Source: Bacterioplanoides sp965219715 (GTDB lineage Bacteria; Pseudomonadota; Gammaproteobacteria; Pseudomonadales; Oceanobacteraceae). From it: a DNA stretch of 64,000 nucleotides. Each line of letters opens with the position of its first letter. The stretch's first letter is position 1. Under the pieces are notes generated by a model that saw nothing but the letters and a program-made list of their open reading frames with translations, was not told the DNA's origin and did no database searches. This document shows, piece after piece, positions 17,501 through 24,877 of this stretch. The DNA is taken from contig NZ_OZ244785.1 of NCBI RefSeq assembly GCF_965219715.1, forward strand, positions 1,674,001 to 1,738,000, in the 5' to 3' direction. The translations under genes were made by a program, and so were the position numbers.

Positions 17501-18421
17501 ATGAGGAGCAATCGCGGTTGGGTGGTTGTGGGTTTCGACCTTCATCAGGATATGCATATCTTCTTCGTGGTATGCATAACCTTTGTTTTCAGGGTTCGGG
17601 AAGAAACGACCGGCTTTGTGACCAGTGATCACAGAAGCGTTGTCTTTATAAGCCGACAGAATGTTTTCGTTGTAACACTCGTAGGTGTTCTTAATCATCT
17701 GGAACAGCGACTTGTCCTGATCTTCACCATCAATGGTCCAGCTGGCGTTAAAGATCTTGTGACGACAGTGCTCAGAGTTCGCCTGGGCGAACATCATCAG
17801 TTCCACATCGGTCGGGTTACGGTCGAGAATCTTGTAGTTATCAACCAGGTAATCGATTTCGTCTTCGGCCAGGGCCAGACCCAGGCTCTTATCCGCGGCT
17901 ACCAGGGCATCACGACCACCGGCCAGAATATCAACGGTATCCAGTGGTGCTGGCTCAGCATGGGAGAACAGCTTTTCCGCATCGCTACTGTCCGCCAATA
18001 CGGTTTCAACCATACGATCGTGCAGAGCAGCTGCGATGGCTTCACGATCTGCAGCAGTTGCAGCCTTTCCACCTTCAAGCTCGACGTAATAAACGATGCC
18101 ACGCTCTAAACGCAGTACTTTATCTAAGCCACAGTTGTGTGCGATATCTGATGCTTTAGAAGACCACGGCGAAATGGTGCCGAAACGTGGTACCACCAAA
18201 AACTCTTCGCCACTGCCTTCTTTAACCTCGGCTTTTGGGCCGTATTTCAGCAAGCGGGCCAGAACCTGTAGTTCATTGCCATCCAGTTCGGCACTGGTAT
18301 CAGCAAAATGCACAAATTCGGCATAAACAGAAGTGACTGCCGGTACAACCGATTGCAGTTTTGACAGGACTTTATTCTGACGGAATTCAGAAAGCGCTGG
18401 CGCGCCACGCAGCTCTAGCAT
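14516..18421 (-). CDS. purL: Phosphoribosylformylglycinamidine synthase
   Basis: PurL uses glutamine and ATP to convert FGAR to FGAM, step four of purine synthesis. The 1301-aa size fits the single-chain proteobacterial enzyme (E. coli 1295 aa). It has an N-terminal PurS-like region, AIR-synthase repeats (HNHPTAIAPHSGAATGSGGE, then GRGGNFELRNVP, then PVGKDSMSMKTRW) and a C-terminal glutaminase domain with nucleophile LGVCNGCQML. The open frame extends to 18577, but the family start MLELRGAPALSEFR coincides with ATG 18421 and GGAG about 10 nt upstream, so I reject the extra 52 residues. The purL-mltF-tadA order is conserved in many gammaproteobacteria. Confidence 0.97.
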   Translation of the reverse strand: MLELRGAPALSEFRQNKVLSKLQSVVPAVTSVYAEFVHFADTSAELDGNELQVLARLLKYGPKAEVKEGSGEEFLVVPRFGTISPWSSKASDIAHNCGLDKVLRLERGIVYYVELEGGKAATAADREAIAAALHDRMVETVLADSSDAEKLFSHAEPAPLDTVDILAGGRDALVAADKSLGLALAEDEIDYLVDNYKILDRNPTDVELMMFAQANSEHCRHKIFNASWTIDGEDQDKSLFQMIKNTYECYNENILSAYKDNASVITGHKAGRFFPNPENKGYAYHEEDMHILMKVETHNHPTAIAPHSGAATGSGGEIRDEGATGRGSKPKAGLTGFTVSDLKIPGFEQPWESQYGKPDRIVSALDIMLEGPIGGAAFNNEFGRPALNGYFRTFELQHDGEVRGYHKPIMIAGGYGNIRDEHVQKGDIPVGARLIALGGPAMQIGLGGGAASSMSSGQSNADLDFASVQRENPEMERRCQEVIDRCWQLGDENPIAFIHDVGAGGLSNAFPELVGDGGRGGNFELRNVPNDEPGMSPLAIWSNESQERYVMAVAEEDMDTFDAICERERCPYAVVGYATEEEHLTVTDSHFDNKPVDLPLQVLLGKPPRMHRDVKSREVKAENFESAGIKLAEAAERVLKLPTVASKSFLITIGDRSITGTVARDQFVGPWQVPVADVAVTTSSYDNYAGEAMAMGERTPVALLDSPASGRLAVAEAITNLAAAPIAKLADVKMSANWMCAAGHDGEDQKLYETVKAVGMELCPELQVTIPVGKDSMSMKTRWEDNGEDKAVTAPMSLIITGFAPVTDARKVLTPQLRADQGETDLLLIDLGRGQNRLGASCLAQVYGEVGSVPADLDDAEDLKAFFAVMQGLNADNKLLAYHDRSDGGLFATLTEMAFAGHVGMDVKMDLLAESEDELAAALFAEELGGVIQVRRDDLEEVLAQFEAAGLGDCTQVIGTLNEDDQITFSFQDEEFLSESRVNWQRAWTQTSYEMQALRDNADCAQQEFDSLLDAEDPGLNAELSFDINEDITADLPVAGSEDAPKVAILREQGVNGQIEMAAAFDRAGFTTIDVHMSDVLSGAVTLDQFRGLVACGGFSYGDVLGAGEGWAKSILFNEQARSQFAAFFERADTFALGVCNGCQMLSNLHELIPGAEHWPHFVRNMSEQFEARVSLVEVQESDSVFLAGMAGSQMPIAVAHGEGRAEFADEADIDELAGQIALRYVNNYGETTEQYPANPNGSPQGITGLTANDGRVTIMMPHPERVFRAVQNSWAPDHWDEDGAWMRMFRNARLWCEDQV

Positions 18422-18924
18422 TGCGGGATAACTCCACGAAGAGTGAGGCAAAAACGAAGCGCGAATAATACCGGAGAGGCCTTTGTGGCACCAGATCCGA
18501 AGCGGGCTTTCACTCAGTAAAAATGCGGGTTTTCCGCCCTTTTGCGACAGCAGCTGAAGTGATTGTTTACCAGACAATCAAAGCTGACCAAGACGACAAT
18601 TTTTAAATTTACATTTTGCTGCTTGCGTAATGCTTAATCAGTGCCCTATAAACAGTCACTTCACGCCTTAATAACCTCATAATAAAGTCTAAAAAGCTGA
18701 ATGAAAGCTGAATTGTTTCATTTGCAGCAACATAGAGTTGCTTTCGTTCCAGATAGAAGAAAAGCCCCTATAGATCAATGAGTTACATCAACATAGTGAC
18801 ATGCTTTTGTAACCGTTTTGCAACCTTATACATTTCATCGATTGTTTTTTAAGCAGCTCGCGCGATAAAATGGGCTCACATTCTGAAAATTGCACCAGCT
18901 TAGTGCATGAAAAGAGAAATCATT
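18422..18924. other. Divergent promoter region of purL and mltF
   Basis: This gap of about 500 bp separates two divergent genes. The first part is still an open frame upstream of PurL but does not match the family. The remainder is AT-rich (18580-18900) and should hold both promoters. I saw no clear PurR box or riboswitch. Confidence 0.5.
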
Positions 18925-20364
18925 ATGATTCGTGGCTCAACCAGTCTAGTTGTGAAATCGCTGATCGCCGTTATGTGCTTCCTGGCACTGACGGGCAGCG
19001 TGCGCCCAACAGATCTTGAGCAAACCCGCATGAGCGGCGAGATTGTAATGATTACCCGCAACAGCCCAACCACCTATTACGAAGACCGCAGCGGCGTTAC
19101 CGGTTACGAGTACGAACTGGCTTCTGCCTTCGCCGATTATCTGGGTGTTGATCTGAAAGTGGAAGTTGCAGACAACCTGTCTGACATCTTTACCAAGCTG
19201 GATAAAGGCCAGGCAGCGTTCGCTGCTGCAGGCCTGACGGTAACGGATGAACGCAAACGCTGGGCGTACTTTTCTGAGCCTTATCTGAAAGTGTCGGAGC
19301 AGGTTATTTACCGTCGTGGCGGTATGCGCCCGAAGCAGGTAATCGACCTGGCGAATGGTCAGCTGGTGGTGTCGTCGGATTCCAGCCACTCGCAACGTCT
19401 GCTAAACCTGCAATCTGACGAAGTACCGGAACTGACCTGGAGCGAAAGTCCGGATCTGGAAGTCAGCGACCTGCTACAGATGGTTTCCAGCGGCAATATT
19501 GATTTCACCATCGTTGATTCCAATGAATTTGACGTATTAAAAGCCTACTTCCCGAATCTGGCGGTGGCATTTGATTTATCAGAACAGCAGAACATTGCCT
19601 GGGCCTTTGAATTATCCCGTGATAGCAGCCTGCATGACGCAGCGAATGAATTCTTCAAACAGAGCGAAACCCGCGACAAGTTGGCGGCGCTGTCAGAGCG
19701 TTTCTACGGTCACCTGGATCAGCTGAATTATGTCGGTGCCAAACGTTTCCTGCGCCAGACCGAGAAAAAGCTGGATCGTTATAAAGGTGACTTCCAGAAA
19801 GCCGCCGACAAACACGAATTCGATTGGCGTTTATTGGCCGCTATGGGTTATCAGGAAAGCCACTGGAATCCGCGAGCTAAAAGTTTTACCGGTGTTCGTG
19901 GCCTGATGATGCTAACCCGCAACACCGCCAAAGAACTCGGTATTAAAAATCGCTTAGACGCCAAACAAAGCATCGCTGGCGGTGGTTTGTACCTGTCGAA
20001 ATTGCGCAAGCGTATCGGTGCCGAAGTTCATGAACCAGATCGTACCTGGATGGCATTAGCCGCTTACAACGTTGGCCTGGGGCATTTACGTGACGCCCGT
20101 AAATTAACCAAAGAAATGGGCGGCAATCCGAACCTGTGGCTGGACGTTAAAGACACTCTGCCATTACTGAGCCAGAAACGTTATTACCGCCACACCGCAC
20201 ACGGTTATGCTCGCGGCCATGAACCGGTGACTTACGTGCAGAACATACGTCGTTATTACGATGTACTGGTATGGCAAGACGAGCAACAACCTGTATTCCT
20301 TGAAGAAGAACAACAAGTCATGCTGTCTTCTTCATTAATGACCGTTATTCCTCCACTCCTTTAG
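18925..20364 (+). CDS. mltF: Membrane-bound lytic murein transglycosylase F
   Basis: MltF cleaves peptidoglycan glycan strands to 1,6-anhydromuropeptides at the outer membrane or periplasmic face. The 479-aa protein has an N-terminal signal/anchor helix (SLVVKSLIAVMCFLALTG), a periplasmic solute-binding-like domain (about 35-265: GEIVMITRNSPTTYYED, GYEYELASAFADYLGVDL) and a C-terminal SLT goose-lysozyme domain with catalytic Glu in MGYQESHWNPRA. AGAG stands upstream of ATG 18925; an earlier ATG at 18907 has no ribosome site. Confidence 0.95.
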   Translation: MIRGSTSLVVKSLIAVMCFLALTGSVRPTDLEQTRMSGEIVMITRNSPTTYYEDRSGVTGYEYELASAFADYLGVDLKVEVADNLSDIFTKLDKGQAAFAAAGLTVTDERKRWAYFSEPYLKVSEQVIYRRGGMRPKQVIDLANGQLVVSSDSSHSQRLLNLQSDEVPELTWSESPDLEVSDLLQMVSSGNIDFTIVDSNEFDVLKAYFPNLAVAFDLSEQQNIAWAFELSRDSSLHDAANEFFKQSETRDKLAALSERFYGHLDQLNYVGAKRFLRQTEKKLDRYKGDFQKAADKHEFDWRLLAAMGYQESHWNPRAKSFTGVRGLMMLTRNTAKELGIKNRLDAKQSIAGGGLYLSKLRKRIGAEVHEPDRTWMALAAYNVGLGHLRDARKLTKEMGGNPNLWLDVKDTLPLLSQKRYYRHTAHGYARGHEPVTYVQNIRRYYDVLVWQDEQQPVFLEEEQQVMLSSSLMTVIPPLL

Positions 20365-20396
20365 TTATCACCATTGGTGGTTTAAAAGAGTTTTTT

Positions 20397-20430
20397 GCGG
20401 GCTCAGGATTTCCTGAAGTCCGCTTTTTTT
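20397..20430 (+). terminator. Terminator of mltF
   Basis: TCAGGA-TT-TCCTGA inside a GCGG/CCGC outer stem is followed by a run of seven T residues. Confidence 0.8.
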
Positions 20431-20476
20431 GTGTTTTTTCAGCATCAAGCAAACGTGAAGTTTTACATTAAGGCAT

Positions 20477-20503
20477 AAAAAAGGCGGGAGTTAACCCGCC
20501 TTT
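20477..20503 (-). terminator. Terminator of the alpha/beta-hydrolase gene
   Basis: AAAGGCGGG and CCCGCCTTT form a 9-bp stem; on the minus strand the A-run becomes a T-tract, and it works in both directions for the convergent mltF and hydrolase genes. Confidence 0.8.
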
Positions 20504-20522
20504 GAATCGACCAATAACCGTA

Positions 20523-21590
20523 TTACTCCTGCGCCAGCCCCTCTACAGAATCTTCTTTAGACAGAGTCATCTTCGCCAGCTTCTGTGCAACAGAAAGCTG
20601 GTTTTCATCGTTGCTTTTAACCTGAGATTGCTTCGGCTGTTGTTCAATGCCTTCAACAAATTCCAGCACCAATTCGGCACTTTCGTCCGGCGATTCCAGC
20701 ATTGGTGCATGGCCTAAATCCGGGAAAATAAAGCTGCGGCTGTCCGGCAGATATTGTTCAAATACTGCAACGCTGCTGACGTCCAGAGCACGGTCTTTTT
20801 CACCCCACAGGATCAATACTGGCTGCTGAATCTGTTGCAGCATTTTCAGGTTATCGTCGCTGTGTTTTGCCTGTTCTGCCACGGCATGAATATCAGCAAA
20901 AATCTTGGTATTAATCTCGTTACGGGCCTGGGCACGACGGGCCAGCACATTGGTTGCCGGCCATGGCAGAAACGGCTGTTTCGCCATAGCGAAGTTACGC
21001 AGGGTATCGAAATCTTCAACGCTGTTTACGATCAGCGGGTTTTTACCACCGTTATCGATGATTTCCTGCAGGTCCGATTTCTTCGGCGGATATACGCCAG
21101 CGGCATCAATTAAGGTAATGGATTCGACATTGTCCGGACGAGCATAGCTGTACATCAGCGCAATACCGCCCCCCATGGAATTGCCCATTATGTGCAGATC
21201 TTTAAGCGCCAGCGCTTCAACAAACTCATCCAGCCATACTGCCTGCTGCACAAAGTCGTAGGTAAATTCCGGGTTGTAGCTGGTTTCGCCGTGGCCCGGT
21301 AGATCCGGAGCAACCACCCGATAATCATCGAAGCTACGAGCAAAACGCAGCCAGTTGTCTTTATCCACAGCAAAGCCGTGCAACATCAGAAGTAAAGGCT
21401 TACTGGTATCTCCTGGCGCGGAATCCAGATACGTCCAGTCATGATCGGCCACAGAAATGTGCTGCAGCTCCAGCCCGGACATCGCCCGTTCGGCTTTAAG
21501 GCCAACATCGAACAGAGATTCCTGCACATCGGCGCATGCAGTCAGTGAGACCAGGCTGGCGACGACCAGCAGTCGGATGATTCGTAACAT
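20523..21590 (-). CDS. Alpha/beta-hydrolase lipoprotein (lipase-like)
   Basis: The 355-aa protein has a lipoprotein signal ending LTAC and an alpha/beta-hydrolase fold: MLHGFAVDKDNW oxyanion region, nucleophile GNSMGGG, acid in ILWGEKDRALDV, and His in LGHAPMLE. This layout is shared with cold-adapted Moraxella/Psychrobacter lipases and monoacylglycerol lipases, so ester or lipid hydrolysis at the cell surface is likely. The C-terminal 45 residues are polar and may be a linker. ATG 21590 starts directly at the signal peptide; the frame is open to 21635. Confidence 0.88.
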   Translation of the reverse strand: MLRIIRLLVVASLVSLTACADVQESLFDVGLKAERAMSGLELQHISVADHDWTYLDSAPGDTSKPLLLMLHGFAVDKDNWLRFARSFDDYRVVAPDLPGHGETSYNPEFTYDFVQQAVWLDEFVEALALKDLHIMGNSMGGGIALMYSYARPDNVESITLIDAAGVYPPKKSDLQEIIDNGGKNPLIVNSVEDFDTLRNFAMAKQPFLPWPATNVLARRAQARNEINTKIFADIHAVAEQAKHSDDNLKMLQQIQQPVLILWGEKDRALDVSSVAVFEQYLPDSRSFIFPDLGHAPMLESPDESAELVLEFVEGIEQQPKQSQVKSNDENQLSVAQKLAKMTLSKEDSVEGLAQE

Positions 21591-21646
21591 TGCTTGTACC
21601 CTGAGTATGGTGATTTTTTTATTATTTATAACCACCAGCCCAGGCG

Positions 21647-22183
21647 TTAGCCGTCGGTCGGTGGTGTGCGTTGCTTAAGACGTTTTTTCGCCGCCCGCCG
21701 CATCGCAAAGAATTCCGACATAATAGCGGAACATTCCTCTGCCCGTACACCACTCGTGCGCTCAATTGTGTGATTAAAGAAAGGCTGGTCTAGCAATTCA
21801 ATGGCGCTTTCCACCGCTCCCGCTTTCGGCTCGGTTGTTCCGTATACCAAACGCTGAATACGACTGTGAACCAATAAGCCAGAGCACATTGAGCATGGCT
21901 CAACCGTGACATACAGGGTTGCACCGGTTAAGCGGTAATTGCCGATGTTTTTAGCCGCATCGCGCAACGCCACCATCTCTGCATGGGCGCTGGGGTCAAG
22001 GGAAGTAATTGGCTGATTGTAACCACGACCAATGATCTCACCGTCCAATACCACCACCGCACCAACCGGCACCTCACCGGCTTCAAATGCCAGTCTTGCC
22101 TGGGCTAAAGCCTGCAGCATAAAAAACGGATCGGACTGCTCTCGCTGTTCGGACAAAATGATTTCGGACAAGGTTGTGGCCAT
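21647..22183 (-). CDS. tadA: tRNA-specific adenosine deaminase
   Basis: TadA deaminates A34 of tRNA-Arg(ACG) to inosine. The 178-aa protein carries the cytidine/deoxycytidylate deaminase zinc site HAE (His67, Glu69) and PCSMC (Cys97, Cys100), with GEVPVGAVVV and YGTTEPKAGAVES as in the TadA family. It ends 56 nt before the lipase start and is read in the same direction. Confidence 0.96.
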   Translation of the reverse strand: MATTLSEIILSEQREQSDPFFMLQALAQARLAFEAGEVPVGAVVVLDGEIIGRGYNQPITSLDPSAHAEMVALRDAAKNIGNYRLTGATLYVTVEPCSMCSGLLVHSRIQRLVYGTTEPKAGAVESAIELLDQPFFNHTIERTSGVRAEECSAIMSEFFAMRRAAKKRLKQRTPPTDG

Positions 22184-22265
22184 GCTTCATTGAAAACCGC
22201 ATCATAAACCACACGCTAATGAAACGACACCAAATGGCCAGCTCTGCAAGCAGTCACCCACCTAG

Positions 22266-22769
22266 CTAAACCAGCGCCAGCAGTGTCTCAACTTTACGTT
22301 GCTCTCTGCGGCAGACGCGCTGGAGGATGTGTAACGCCAGCAAACCACTGATTGCGCCAACCATACCGGCAACCGTTGATAGGATGGCTTTCGAAATCCC
22401 TGACGCCATCGCCTTAGGGGAGCCACCACCGACATGCACCATCACATCAAATACCTCGATCATGCCGGTTACTGTGCCCAGCAAGCCCAATAACGGACAC
22501 AGGCTGACCAGCATACGAATGGTTGGAAACGCGGAGTTTAAGCCGATCTCCATATCGCCTAATAAATCGGCGTGAATCTGACGCGAATGCCAGCTTTGTT
22601 TGTTACGGCGCAGATTCCATTCCTGCACCGCTGCGCGCGATTTTTTGGGATGTACCACGCGAAGGTAAAACACCCGCTCAAACAGATACATCCAGATCAT
22701 CAACACCACAAACATGATGGGATAAATCACTTCACCGCCGCGCTCAATAAACAGATATACCGCTTCCAT
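22266..22769 (-). CDS. ExbB/TolQ/MotA-type proton channel (lone)
   Basis: The 167-aa membrane protein has three TM segments in the ExbB/TolQ pattern: helix 1 near 10-30 (YPIMFVVLMIWMYLFERVFY), and helices 2 and 3 with CPLLGLLGTVTGMIEVF and ISKAILSTVAGMVGAISGLL. It would form the proton path of a TonB-, Tol- or motor-like complex. No ExbD/TolR partner lies next to it. GAGGAGA before ATG 22769 fixes the start; seven further upstream codons lack a ribosome site. Codon use is like its neighbours'. Confidence 0.85.
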   Translation of the reverse strand: MEAVYLFIERGGEVIYPIMFVVLMIWMYLFERVFYLRVVHPKKSRAAVQEWNLRRNKQSWHSRQIHADLLGDMEIGLNSAFPTIRMLVSLCPLLGLLGTVTGMIEVFDVMVHVGGGSPKAMASGISKAILSTVAGMVGAISGLLALHILQRVCRREQRKVETLLALV

Positions 22770-23034
22770 TGCTGCTCTCCTCTGCTTCACTACCCGTGTT
22801 ATCTGTCATCACCATATAACGCTGTGTTGAGCATTAAAGCGTTAACAGCGGCTTAGCAGAGATGTATCAAGCAAGCGGGAAAGTTCATAAAAGCAACATG
22901 CGTTTGTCATATTCCGGGAGCATGGTGATAACTGGCTGTACCTGTTCAATCATGCCAGCATTGGCCATTAGTCCCCTCTTTGAATGCCATAATTATTGTT
23001 AAACTGCGCTGCATTCAATTGAGGACAGAAATTT

Positions 23035-23430
23035 ATGTGGACTTTAACGGTAGAACCACGCTTTAACGAAACCGATGCATTGGGGCATATTAATAACACC
23101 ACGCTGCCTATCTGGTTTGAACAGGCACGCACCCCTATCTTTCGCTATTTCACCCCGGACCTGAATCCAAATGACTGGCACCTGATCATTGCCAAAATAG
23201 ATGTGGAATTTCTGGCCGAGTTATATTTGCAACACGAAGTGGAAATCCGTACGTATTTCAGCAAGATTGGAAACTCATCGATGACGATTGTGCATGAAGC
23301 CTGGCAGCAAGGAAAAATGTGCGCCAAAGGGCACGCAATCATGGTGCACTTTGATCATGATAAAAAAGGCTCTAAAGCAATTCCCGATGACATTAAAACA
23401 GAGTTAATGAAACATCTGGTGGAAGCTTAA
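23035..23430 (+). CDS. Hotdog-fold acyl-CoA thioesterase (YbgC/4HBT type)
   Basis: The 131-aa protein has the 4-hydroxybenzoyl-CoA thioesterase hotdog fold; FNETDALGHINNTTLPIWFEQAR carries the conserved Asp14 of the family. It hydrolyses an acyl-CoA thioester of unknown chain type in the cytoplasm. GAGGAC lies before ATG 23035. Confidence 0.85.
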   Translation: MWTLTVEPRFNETDALGHINNTTLPIWFEQARTPIFRYFTPDLNPNDWHLIIAKIDVEFLAELYLQHEVEIRTYFSKIGNSSMTIVHEAWQQGKMCAKGHAIMVHFDHDKKGSKAIPDDIKTELMKHLVEA

Positions 23431-23471
23431 ATAAACCAACAGCCCGGTGCTTATCCGGTCCGGGCTGCGTT

Positions 23472-23531
23472 GTTCAGTGTTCAGTGTTCAGTGTTCAGTG
23501 TTCAGTGTTCAGTGTTCAGTGTTCAGTGTTC
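23472..23531 (+). repeat. Heptanucleotide tandem repeat (GTTCAGT)8
   Basis: Eight exact copies of GTTCAGT occupy 23472-23527, followed by a partial GTTCT. The array lies between the thioesterase gene and the convergent small gene on the minus strand, whose TGA stop falls in the array (23523-23525). Confidence 0.95.
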
Positions 23532-23768
23532 TAAAATATCCCGTTTAAAATCGCCTTTAAACTGCGGGATTTCATGCAGCTCGCGTTCGCCTTCCATACT
23601 GAAGTACATGGAGCTTTGTTCCGGCGGAAATATTTTCACATTACTCTGGGCGCTGATTGGCCGCTGGCCATGCATCATATCTTTTAACATCAGATAGATT
23701 TCTTCGTAACTTTCAGCCTTTAACTCGACTTCCACTTCGGTCATAAAACGAAATGACATTTTAGCCAT
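23523..23768 (-). CDS. Small protein of unknown function
   Basis: The 81-aa protein begins MAKMSFRFMTEVEVELKAES and continues EEIYLMLKDMMHGQRPIS, with a beta-strand-rich start and a helical middle. GAGGAGA 7 nt before ATG 23768 supports the start; 13 earlier codons are non-canonical. The last residues before the stop (DILEH) and the stop itself border the heptanucleotide repeat, so changes in repeat number would alter only non-coding DNA beyond the stop. Not recognised. Confidence 0.7.
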   Translation of the reverse strand: MAKMSFRFMTEVEVELKAESYEEIYLMLKDMMHGQRPISAQSNVKIFPPEQSSMYFSMEGERELHEIPQFKGDFKRDILEH

Positions 23769-23977
23769 GTTAGTTCTCCTCTGCGGATTCACCGTCAGAC
23801 TTTTCATGGGGATCGATTCGATCCTAGTTCAGGCTGTTTTTAATCGCGCTGAAAAAACGTGCGATAGCACAACTCAGCCTAATAATTTCGCCATAAAGAT
23901 TGCTCTGGTATAAGCTTGCGGCAACAAAATCAATTTATTTGCCAAAATAATTGGCTGGATTAACAGAGATTACAGGA

Positions 23978-24526
23978 ATGACAGAACAGGCAATTAAGCG
24001 CGTTGCTATTTATTGTGGAGCAAAACACGGCAATAACCCGGCGTTTGAACAAGGCGCCCGCGATCTCGCCCAATGGCTGGCCAAACAAGGAATCGGCATT
24101 GTCTATGGCGGTGGCCGTAATGGCTTAATGGGCACAATTGCAGATGCAGCGCTGGAAGTCGGCGGTGAAGTGATTGGTGTGATGCCAGGTAGTATGTACA
24201 TTCGTGAGACTGCACATAAGGACCTGACCAGCCTTGAATACGTAGACAGTATGCATGAGCGCAAAGCCCGTATGGCAGAGCTGGCGGATGCCTTTATCGC
24301 CCTGCCGGGTGGCATTGGTACTCTTGATGAACTGATTGAAATCTGGTGCTGGGCTGGTATCGGCGATCACGACAAAGCCGTATTATGTTTTGATATCGAA
24401 AACTTCTGGCAGCCGTTTTTTGATTTATTAAAACATGTGGAATCAACGGGTTTTTCTCACCATCAGAAGCCAATGTTACGCGCCCAGAATTGCGATGAGT
24501 TAGCGACGTTATTTGCTGTGAAATAG
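23978..24526 (+). CDS. LOG family protein (cytokinin riboside phosphohydrolase-like)
   Basis: The 182-aa Rossmann-type protein has the Lonely-guy motif LPGGIGTLDELIE and a start KRVAIYCGAKHGNN plus GGGRNGLMG, typical of TIGR00730 nucleotide 5'-monophosphate phosphoribohydrolases. Such enzymes split purine nucleotides to base and ribose phosphate. ATG 23978 is preferred; the frame opens earlier with a TTG at 23951. It is convergent with the KefB-type gene. Confidence 0.92.
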   Translation: MTEQAIKRVAIYCGAKHGNNPAFEQGARDLAQWLAKQGIGIVYGGGRNGLMGTIADAALEVGGEVIGVMPGSMYIRETAHKDLTSLEYVDSMHERKARMAELADAFIALPGGIGTLDELIEIWCWAGIGDHDKAVLCFDIENFWQPFFDLLKHVESTGFSHHQKPMLRAQNCDELATLFAVK

Positions 24527-24563
24527 CTATTTTTAGTCACTCGAAGACATACTATCAGCATTA

Positions 24564-24674
24564 TTTTTCTTCGCCGGATCAGAGGCACATCCCTGTGCCT
24601 TTGATCCTACCGCCACACGTTCATTCAGCACATCCATGTGCATCACCCTTCGGGCAGCAAAGCTGTGCAAAAAA
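24564..24674 (-). repeat. Dispersed multi-hairpin element, copy A
   Basis: Read on the minus strand: a small hairpin with a TGGA-type loop (GCACATGGATGTGC, 24628-24641) and a large one (24576-24607; GGATC...GATCC arms around GGCACA and TGTGCC, loop GGGA), enclosed by an A/T-rich outer stem. This copy carries extra hairpin DNA (CCCTTCGGG) near 24645. It has no clear T-tract terminator. Confidence 0.6.
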
Positions 24675-24772
24675 GTCTTCCTACTTTTTTGTGTGGCTGC
24701 TACAAAAAACAATCCTGACTGCACGTCTATGTAATAAATGGCGCCTTTATTCCAAAAGAAGAAATAAGCTTT

Positions 24773-24850
24773 GCTATTTCAAACAGCGACAGGAAGTCGC
24801 GGTAGGATAGCAGGTACAAGGAAGTACCTTCTATCCGGTGGCGAAATTGC
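24773..24850 (+). repeat. Dispersed multi-hairpin element, copy B
   Basis: Hairpin 1 is GCGAC-AGGAA-GTCGC (24786-24800); hairpin 2 runs 24805-24836 (GGATAG/CTATCC arms, inner GGTAC/GTACC, loop AAGGA). An outer stem joins GC-ATTTC (24773-24780) to GAAAT-GC (24843-24850). Confidence 0.7.
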
Positions 24851-24877
24851 AAAACTTGTTTCTGTAATACACTGAGG

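Noticed and set aside
16925..18109. Long plus-strand ORFs opposite purL
   Set aside because: PurL is unambiguous on the other strand.
18422..18577. A 52-residue N-terminal extension of PurL
   Set aside because: The family starts at ATG 18421 and the extra part matches no PurL.
23472..23531. CRISPR-like array
   Set aside because: The repeats are seven bases with no spacers, so it is a simple tandem repeat.
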